64,000 nt of DNA. Origin: Trichobilharzia szidati. Lineage: Eukaryota > Platyhelminthes > Trematoda > Strigeidida > Schistosomatidae. The notes beneath the pieces are model-generated. The model was given only the letters and a program-made list of their open reading frames with translations. It was not told the origin of the DNA and did not search any database. This document shows positions 56,205 to 64,000 of this stretch, one piece after another. The DNA is taken from NCBI GenBank assembly GCA_944472155.2, contig OX235279.1:153906199-153970198 (forward strand), read 5' to 3'. Position 1 is the stretch's first letter, and every line of letters begins with the position of its first letter. Made by a program: the position numbers and the translations under genes.

Positions 56205-57600
56205 ATGTATTACTTTGAAGTGAGTTGGTTGCCAAGACTACGTATCAGCTTTCCAAACGATTGGTCGAGCTGAGGTTTTGCCCATGATACTGCTGCTGCA
56301 AACTTGAAAGTGAGCACAGCGAGGTTACTTCTTGTCAAGAGAGGAAGAGCTTTTTTGAGGTCAACATCCTCACGATGGGAGGAAACCAGGTCCAGAATTG
56401 AAGAGGAGTACAGTGAGTCATAGTGCGTGGGCTTCATGATATGTTGGACTGAGGCTGGTGAAATGCTAGATTTCAAAAGTCTGTAGTCAGAGGAGATGTT
56501 TGGGGATTGTGTTGTAAGGCTCATCCAATAAATTACTGATGCACTGAAATCGCCGACTATTGGACTCCGACATTTGGAAGTTCATTAGCCTAGTCTGCAT
56601 TACGATCGGAACTGTAATACACTCCAGTGAATTCACTGTCTTGTCCTTTGCATTTTAGTCTGCTGCCTAGTAGTTCACTTGTTCCCCTTCCTTGCGCAAC
56701 AGCTCCATTGCCGCGCAAGGCTAGGCTGGGGTAGTTCATTACACACCTTTTGAAGCCTAGTCAGCCTGCCCTATACACTGTGAAGTTTGACAGGTTAACT
56801 CCATCGTCATAGGCATCATATATGAGCCATGTTTCCACTATGGCAATGACATTTGGTTCTCCCATTCGATCCACTCCGGTCTATACGTTCCACAGACTAC
56901 AGGCATAAGTGTAGCAAACTGTTAGTTCACTTTGGTGCTCCCTCACTCCAATTGCAGAGGCTTTAGAATCATCAAACTTCGAACTTTTGCCACTCTAAGC
57001 CCTCAATAATGAGAGTCTTCTCGCCGCTGCGGCGCTATTCATCTAACGGCGGAGTCACGGGTGTCTTCTTATGCGGTGTGGTAAGCATTAGTCAGCATGG
57101 ACATAGACATCTGATCCTCTAAGACTTTAAATGTTGTTTTGAGTATCACCTCTCCAGTTTTGGGGTTCAACACGACTTTAAGGATATGCATCGAGTGATC
57201 TGCTCTTTTGGCCAACTCTTTACAAGCTGTGAAAGATTACACTACTTTTAGAGCTGGCTTGTCTTAAAACAGTCTGACTAGAGTGATGGAACCTCCAACC
57301 CTTCCTTGGAGTCTAAATACGTAAATTCTCTCACTTTGTGAAGGATAAGTCACCTATTTGAGAGAGCGAGTGTGCTCCAACAACAGCACGCCTTTCATAT
57401 TGGATGTGTCGCGTTTGTGATAGACTGCACTATATCATCCACTGCAGCCCTCTTCGCTGACTGACTTTCGTTGTGACTGCATGCTATCCACTTATGTACT
57501 GGGTAAGGTTAGGTCTACTTGTTCATCAGTAACTGCATTTGTTGGTTTTCGACTCCTGCTACATAGTTTCCTTCTGCCAGCACTCGGTGAAGCGGGATCA
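56205..57600 (-). mobile_element. CR1-type LINE: end of ORF1 and endonuclease
   Basis: On the minus strand, HILKVVLNPKTGEVILKT near 57180 looks like ORF1 C-terminal sequence. Endonuclease pieces follow: VETWLIYDAYDDGVNLSNFT, VYRADRLGFKRG, the GDFNAP-I-W counterpart GDFSASVIYW near 56540, and an open frame (56524-56210) with QHIMKPTHYDSLYSSSILDLV and VLTFKF. It stops before RT. It holds the domain missing from the element at 53262-56010, but lies upstream of that element's ORF1, so it is a separate copy. Confidence 0.75.
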
Positions 57601-58571
57601 GAGCCTCCTAGTGCCATATATATATGCAGATATAGACATACCATCTATAAAAATCCATCACTTGCGCACGGAGGTCTGCTCAAGATACTGGGTAACCAGA
57701 ATTCCCAACTATTGAAATGCCTAAACTCTTGTGCTTTACTAATTGTTTTAATCATCAATTCGTGTTATATCACCACTACATGAACTCGCGCAATTATTTA
57801 ATCGTCTTTCAACTAAATACTGGGGAAGGATAAGCGTTATCGTAATATATTATAGCGCACTGTATGGGTTATCGCGTTCACGCCTATAGAGGCATTATAA
57901 TCGTTCAGTTTTGTGAAAATATATTATATTTGACTCACTTCAGGCTTCTGTAGCCGAAAAATGCAATATTTTTCTGTATTGTGTTCGTATTAGTGGGTAA
58001 AGTTGTCTTGATATTCCAGACGGTTTATTACTAAAAAAAGTCATCCTTTGTAAGAAATTTCGCATGGAAAGACTATTATTTGCGTTTTAGAGCCTTAAAG
58101 ATTTGTTATTTGCCAGTTGTTATAGATCTTAAGGTAGTAAATTGACTACAGACAACAGTTGTTGAAATAGCAGTTATTCTATGAGAATCGGGCATTTGAA
58201 AGAGAAATAGCCCACAGACATAAGTAAGATGTATGTTTTTAGGATGTTAAACTCTTTTATCATCATCCGTGATGACTGAAATATTCCATAACACATTGAA
58301 GAGATCATGCGATGAATGAGACAAGCTGCTGGATTTCCTGGTGATTATATCCATCTCTATGAAGTTCCTAGTTAAAATTACTCAGGTGAAGATGTGATAC
58401 TAGTTAAATTTACATTGTCGCATGGAATTTCGGGAGACCGTAATTGCTCAATGCATAACATGGCATCAGATTATGTTGATATCAGTGTGCATTGGGGCAA
58501 GAAGAATAGTATAGAAGGTCCTTCTAAAATGTCACACTGCCAAAAATTAGTGTCAGCTTTCTGTCGAATAG
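57601..58571. other. Unique AT-rich sequence with TTATCGCG motif
   Basis: No gene recognised. At 57814-57845 lies TAAATACTGGGGAAGGATAA followed by GCGTTATCG, and TTATCGCG at 57869-57876. Similar motifs recur at 62046-62133. Confidence 0.4.
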
Positions 58572-59224
58572 TAGCTATTTGAGAAAACAGAAAGATTGAG
58601 CGAAGAAGTATTTACTTTTCAATTAGATCCTCTTCTATGGCTCTACTCTAATATATATAGCATTTTTTACAATACACAACAATTTACCAAACACGTGGCG
58701 ATACGTTTGTTAACAATAATTAACCAGTGTCAAAATGTCAATGGGTAGATAATTAAGGAAGAAAATTAATACACACAATTAAAAGGTAGAAATGGATAGA
58801 ATAAATTAATTTTACAAGAATAACACGTGATTAAGAAAGAAGTCAAAATAAAAATAAAAATAATTTGGACAATTATAATTTAATAGGGGGAGGGGGGCGA
58901 CGTAGTCCTGTCTTGTAACGATGGCCACGGTAAGCAAAGTGGCTGTACAAATTTCTTCTGTACACATAGGCTTGGTTTCTTCTGGTGGATTCCAATTGCT
59001 TCAGCTGTCTGTAAAAGACGAAATCTTAGAGCAAAGTTAAGATTAGTTGGAATACGATAAATAATTTTAAATGCAGTATTCACATCGACCTTGTGCTCAG
59101 TATCAACAAGGTGTGCTAAAATAGAGCTACGGATAGATTTTACTTGTCCCTTGCTTAACCACGCTGGATGATGTTCAGAAATACGACGATGAAACTGCCT
59201 AATAGTAGCTAGCACCTGTGTCCT
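58572..59224 (-). mobile_element. Penelope-like element, GIY-YIG C-terminus and 3' UTR
   Basis: A 111-codon frame (59215-58880) gives QFHRRISEHHPAWLSKGQ, SILAHLVDTEHKVDVNTAFK, IIYRIPTNLNFALRFRLL and SLCVQKKFVQPLCLPWP. The 3' UTR matches that of the plus-strand copy at 6246-6860 to the end. It is 5' truncated. The shared endpoint defines the 3' end of this PLE subfamily. Confidence 0.82.
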
Positions 59225-60327
59225 ACAACTACTACACCTGTCACTTAAGTTATATCAATCTTAATAATCATTCATTTTCAGATCACTAAGATATTCTGAG
59301 ATCCTTAATGAATTACTTGTGGCTATGAAGGATCTGGAAGATGCACTTATGGCTCATATCTTTGAAGCATTTATTGTTAAAAAAGTTATCTGTATGGTTT
59401 TGTGATGTTGAGGTTACAGTGTTTGACTGTATGTAGTTTCTGCATGCTATTGTGCTTGAAGGGACGGTTGGTGAAAACGAAGAGAGAATAAAGTTTCCTA
59501 TAAACTCACTATGAATACTGCAAACTCTTGATAAGAAACTGCATCAAAGGAAAAAATTCCGAACAGCTAGAAAATACTACAGCAGTTTCGATGATTATTA
59601 CCTTTTACATTTGTAAATCATCTTTCCAAAGTTCAGAATGACACCAAAACATCAATGCTACCCCGTAGGCCCTACAGAAATTCGTGCGAGATCTCACATG
59701 CCAGGCTGCCTTACGAATTCTAAGCTTGCAGATCTTTCAATTTACTTGTCACTGAAATATCACTTATCTACTTCACGATAGTCTTTTTATTTACGCACTA
59801 TTTCACTCCATTTTATCTTAACTGGATAAGCCTTTATTAAAGCTGACACTTACTCTTTGTGCCTATTGGTCGCTTGCTTGTAGTCTGGTTGCTTTGATTA
59901 GAAACACGAAAACACCAGTGTTTAAACAAAGCTGTATTTTCATGGAAAACGTCATAGTTTCCATGCTTACACCGATATGATTAGCATTAAACAATGTAAA
60001 GGTATGCTACCATTCCAAAGACTCTATAGCTACTTACCGTATATATCTTGTAGGTGGACTTTCAATGACGCATTATCGATAATTGTATTTTATGGCACTT
60101 TGCAGTTTATCAGGAAGTTGTTCTCCTCCTGAAATAGCTTTTAATCACGTGAGGGCATAGCATTTACCCAAATATAGTGTTCATTGTGAAGGGTTTACAC
60201 TTTAATATTTATGATAACCTGCTCTAATTGCTTGTACAATAATTGAACAATCTAAACTTTTGAAAAAGTATTAATTTATGATACTTCACGATTGCAATTT
60301 ATGACATAACTTATTGCGCCTGTAGAA
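59225..60327. other. AT-rich intergenic sequence, no gene seen
   Basis: No supported feature. Confidence 0.45.
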
Positions 60328-60636
60328 ATGGCATGCATTCCTTGTAAACACCCTTTTATACGACATATTAAATTATTATTACTTGCTTGGTGCTATACTT
60401 TAGAAGAGGTACAACAAGAGGTGACAGTGAAAACCTCAGAAGAATGCTGTCATGAACAAAGAATGAGAAAGGAGAATGAACCTTTTTCAGAAAAGGTAGG
60501 CAAATGTAAGGCGTTTAACTTTTACATTAATTTTTTTAACTTCAGCGATTTAAAAAAATACACTTTATTCACTTATTTGCAGATGTCCGGAAACGTCAAT
60601 AAACCTGGTCACAACAATTCGACATCGCCGAAATAA
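60328..60636 (+). CDS. Unrecognised small ORF, possibly spliced
   Basis: An open frame of 102 codons starts MACIPCKHPFIRHIKLLLLA. Inside it AAAAG/GTAGGC at 60495/60496 and TTATTTGCAG/ATGTCC at 60582/60583 look like a donor and acceptor of an 87-nt in-frame intron. Splicing would leave 73 residues with a charged middle (EEVQQEVTVKTSEECCHEQR) and the end MSGNVNKPGHNNSTSPK. I recognise no family. It may be the last exons of an unidentified gene or chance. Confidence 0.25.
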   Translation: MACIPCKHPFIRHIKLLLLAWCYTLEEVQQEVTVKTSEECCHEQRMRKENEPFSEKVGKCKAFNFYINFFNFSDLKKYTLFTYLQMSGNVNKPGHNNSTSPK

Positions 60637-62835
60637 TTACGAAAAACAATTGTGTGAAGACATTTACTTGTTAGTATTTTTCATTAAATATATATTTAAC
60701 GTCCTGCTTACCATACTTTTCCTATTCTATCTGAGTGGAATTAAATTTGTCATCATGACGAGATGGAGGACTGACTGATCAATGAGACCTGATAAAGTAA
60801 TTGTTGGCATAATTCAACGTAAGCGAAATCTTACTGAGATTGCTACAGCTCAATCTATTCAATTATTCGTCTCGTGTAGACCTCATTTTACACCACACAT
60901 TAACACCCGTAATCATATGAATTGACATCACGTTTTAAGTGAAATAATAACAATGCACTACTTGTTGTCGTATGTAGAAGCAATTCCTGCAACTGATAAT
61001 GCAAATGTATCTGGTCATAAGTCGTAAAACACTAGTCAATGTTTTTCGGATGTCTTTGTCCGAATGCGACTACATCTGCTTCCACTGGATTCCACTAACT
61101 GACCGACCTCATTACGACTCAATATTCCTAAAAGTGATACAGATTAAATTCACTTACATAAATTAAGCGTTTACATGATTGACATGCATGAGTTAAGTAT
61201 TCCAACAGTCAAGTCATCGTAGTCTACACTTATTTGATATGTGGAGCACATTAATGGTGCAGAAAATATCATGACTATTACGCATACATAATATTATTAA
61301 CTGCCAGTAATTGTGCCATCGAATCATACTACAAGAAGACATTTGACAATACTTCGTTAGTGGTCTGAGGGACAGAAATACTACAGCGAAACATACAGGC
61401 TAGATGAAAGTTCCGCATAGTTATCTCACTACTATACAATGTCTCATTCCCCAATCTTTCCTCTGCACGTGAACGTGGGTACATAATGGTATGTGAAAAA
61501 GGTTGTCACTGTCAGCAGTATATAAGTTCCTCGGCTTTTGATAGTCTCATAATGTATCCGCAGTTTCTAACATATGTGCTGCTTCCGCTAACACTGATTA
61601 CCTGCGATGAAATTCTAGAAAAAAGGCTCCTTAGCGAAGCACATTATTGCCACAGCTTGTCACATTTAATTTGCAAGGAACACAGGATACCAGACTATGT
61701 GAGTGAGAAATATCGAAGTAGAAAACACTGTACGTATAACCACAACACAAGAAATGCGTTGGGACCCACGGGATCGTAGTCACTGATAACCACCATAATG
61801 GCTAACCAGTTTCAAGGGAGTTTCTAAAGAAAAGAGCATTGTATCTGTATAAGAAACAGTGAAACAACGTTAGAATCGTCAAATGTTACATTTATAGTCA
61901 TCACAGTTGCTTGCAAACCACGCATAACACGACCACACGAAGCCGCACACGATAGCACCTACCTAGGATGAATCAAAAATCCAATTAACCGCCACTGTTC
62001 TAGCCAATGAAAGGCGAGAAAAACTGAAGCGCGGTAAATTTAAAACGCGATAACGTTTATCCTCACTCTAAATACTGGGGGCAGAGGATAGGCACAAGTC
62101 AGCTGATTGTTGCAGATTTCAAGTGTTATCGCGTTGTTGTGTTTGGGCTATCTTACGTTGTTTTTAGTGGTTTTTTCGACAGAAATGCATTTCAGATACC
62201 GTACTTTAACGAAAAGCATGTATAAAGTGAAAAAATAGTCGTTTTCAGTGTGTTGACAGAATTCTGTCTTCTCATCGAATTGGCATGCTTAGCTGCATAA
62301 GAAATGTCAGGATTCATTGGGAAATATCAATTATGATAGAAAATGCTAAACAATTCCCATTACTGGAATATGTTTTACGTAAATGGTGAGGAAGGATGTT
62401 GTATTTCGGATTAATTATAATTTCGCACAACAAAAGTGAATCTAATAAGTAGCAGTATTTTATGAAGACAAAATAATCAATGAAGTTTAGTAGCGTGGTC
62501 GACTAATACATAAGTCTAATTGTTGATGTGATCATGTAAGAGCCTACTGATACGAAATGATAGCGCAAGAAGAGTAATTTAGTTATCTCTTTATTAGCTA
62601 ATGATTTCCATTGAGGTATTGGTGTTAAACGAAGCCTAAGAAAAACAGACTATTTTTGATAAATAGGATTTGCATTTAATGTGTACTTGAAATACCTAGA
62701 CTACCAGTACAAGTCGTGTACGTGTACAGCCTACGTTTGCTAGGTTACATTTCGTTATTACAGTACAAACACATGTTCAAAGGCAATTCTCTTAACAATA
62801 GTGAATACTAATATTATACACAACCGGATTAAACG
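60637..62835. other. AT-rich sequence, no gene recognised
   Basis: A 97-codon frame at 61486-61779 (MVCEKGCHCQQYISSS...) has no recognised family. CGCGATAA at 62046-62053 and TTATCGCG at 62126-62133 stand out in this CpG-poor sequence. Near 62060 a TAAATACTGGGGG motif repeats one at 57814. Confidence 0.4.
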
Positions 62836-63230
62836 TGTAGCGGTAAATAATTCCCCAAAATTATTAACCACAGCAATCATCACTCAACATTGGATGCTGA
62901 CCATCACTGTTTAAGTCGACTTGTTTAGCTGAAGGCTTACGGTCAAGCATCCCCGCCATTTGGTGCTCCGTCGTGTCACGTGCGTGCACGATTACTAGCT
63001 AGCTAAGCATTCACCTCTACCCGCGATTTTGTCCCGAAATATAATACGTACTTTGGACGACAAAATCTGGTCTTTTGCTTTACCATTTGGTACTCGAAGA
63101 ACGAACACTATAGAAGTTGTTGGTATAAGATCTTGCGTTAGTATAATCCGTACAACTCGCGAACGTCGATACCGTCAACCACCTAAACTGGTAGCCCGTA
63201 AACTGGTGAGCCCAACCACGAACTACATCT
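62836..63230 (+). mobile_element. Probable 5' LTR of a Ty3/gypsy-type element
   Basis: The region directly upstream of the gag frame starts with TGTAGCGGTAAATAATTCCC, a plausible LTR start. Downstream, TGGTGAGCCCAACCACGA at 63204 could be a tRNA primer-binding site, since such sites usually begin TGG. The 3' boundary is uncertain (about 63203 to 63240) because the second LTR lies outside the window. It is a different family from the TGTGG...TTACA solo LTRs. Confidence 0.45.
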
Positions 63231-63315
63231 TCAATTCACACGCAGATAAACCCGGTGAGTTCGTTCCTTTTTGTGTTTATTCTTGTACTATATTGTTATC
63301 GGCATACGTTTCGTC

Positions 63316-64000
63316 ATGAGTGATCCTAGCCCCAAAGTTATTCGGATTCGCTCAACCGCCAAAACAATCCAGCTAGTACCATATTGGCCAGATAATGCTG
63401 AAACGTGGTTTCAGATTGCTGAGTCCGATTTTTGTGAACATGGCATAACCGATCAACGTTCACAGTTCCTTGCAGTTATTCACGCCCTACCGCGGGAATT
63501 CAGCAGGTGCGTAACTCTGCAGATGTCGGTAAGTAACTCGTACGAGTTGCTCAAAGCATCCATCCTCAAGAGAAACGTTCTCACAGATCGACAACGTCTG
63601 GATGAGTTATTTCGTAACATCGAGTTAGGAGATCAGTCAGCCGTGAGCATGCTGGCAAGAATGAAAGAGATCATTGGCCAAAGTCAGTTCGATGAAGGAC
63701 TGTTTAGAGAACTATTTTTATCCAAACTGCCACAGTCAGTTCAGACTGTACTTGTGACACTTCAGGGTGTTCTCATAGATGACTTAGCTGTCTCTGCAGA
63801 TAGAATTCTAGAGATAACGAAACGGCCAGTTACCGAAGTATACTCTGTTACCGAACAGACTTCGAAGAAGGATTCTGCAATGATAGAGTTAATCAACTCC
63901 GTCCAGCAGATGCTTAGGTCAAACAAGCCTAGCAATTCCTCCTATCGTCGTTCTAAATCCCCTCAACGGCAAAGCGCACGTGGACGATCTAAGTCCAACA
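63316..64000 (+). CDS. Gag of a Ty3/gypsy-type retrotransposon, partial
   Basis: An ATG at 63316 opens a frame of at least 228 codons with no stop to the window end. The N-terminal ~200 residues look like a capsid-type gag domain: YWPDNAETWFQIAESDFCEH near residues 23-42, VIHALPREFSRCV, YELLKASILKR, LDELFRNIELGDQSAVSMLA, then LFLSKLPQSVQTVL. This pattern is typical of CsRn1-like (Boudicca-type) gag of flukes. An S/R-rich stretch follows (SYRRSKSPQRQSARGRSKS); a CCHC knuckle, protease and RT would lie beyond the end. It is the only undamaged long transposon frame in the window, so the element may be recent. Confidence 0.85.
   Translation, partial: MSDPSPKVIRIRSTAKTIQLVPYWPDNAETWFQIAESDFCEHGITDQRSQFLAVIHALPREFSRCVTLQMSVSNSYELLKASILKRNVLTDRQRLDELFRNIELGDQSAVSMLARMKEIIGQSQFDEGLFRELFLSKLPQSVQTVLVTLQGVLIDDLAVSADRILEITKRPVTEVYSVTEQTSKKDSAMIELINSVQQMLRSNKPSNSSYRRSKSPQRQSARGRSKSN

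Noticed and set aside
61486..61779. 97-codon ORF as a gene
   Set aside because: No family recognised, no splice context, and length is within the range of chance frames in this window.
1..64000. CRISPR array or bacterial defence system
   Set aside because: No regularly spaced direct repeats, no operon-like gene packing, and the content is clearly eukaryotic.

Overview
This window is nuclear DNA from a flatworm, most probably a blood fluke (Schistosomatidae). It is AT-rich and gene-poor and crowded with broken retroelements: RTE-type LINEs, CR1-type LINEs whose first ORF has a PHD finger, Penelope-like elements with GIY-YIG domains, a Ty3/gypsy gag, tRNA-derived SINEs, and Sm-alpha-like repeats that carry hammerhead-ribozyme sequences. 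The one clear host gene has the intron layout typical of schistosomes, with very small introns at its 5' end and large ones later. The species assignment is an inference. No prokaryotic gene, operon or CRISPR array is present.

The host gene is TIM50, a subunit of the mitochondrial TIM23 import complex, on the minus strand at 53205-44770. I could rebuild nine exons with consistent phases, giving 336 residues. The first five introns are only 33-36 nt. The last three are about 4.7, 1.5 and 1.0 kb, and two of them are filled with transposon remains. A CR1-like LINE ends about 57 bp upstream of the TIM50 start codon.

Layout. 1-9 kb: SINEs, an RTE 3' end, a Penelope 3' end, a long palindrome and a hammerhead-bearing SINE. 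9-22 kb: scattered SINE and RTE 3' ends, and a hammerhead SINE split by a solo LTR. 22-28 kb: a foldback repeat, itself split by a SINE, then a Penelope-like element running from RT to GIY-YIG. 28-42 kb: a dense pile of two RTE families (A and B) on both strands, with a nested solo LTR and a perfect 63-bp inverted repeat. 43-53 kb: TIM50. 53-57.6 kb: two decayed CR1-like LINE pieces on the minus strand. 57.8-62.8 kb: mostly unique sequence, with one Penelope 3' end and a weak small-gene candidate. 62.8-64 kb: start of an LTR retrotransposon with an open gag frame that runs off the window.

The elements depend on each other. One SINE subfamily ends in the same 3' tail as RTE family A, so it was probably copied by RTE-A enzymes. 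Solo LTRs with 4-bp target duplications and SINEs with target duplications give a relative order of insertions. I found no convincing new biological system. The points most worth checking are the hammerhead SINEs and their inverted pairings, the foldback family, and the LINE next to the TIM50 promoter.
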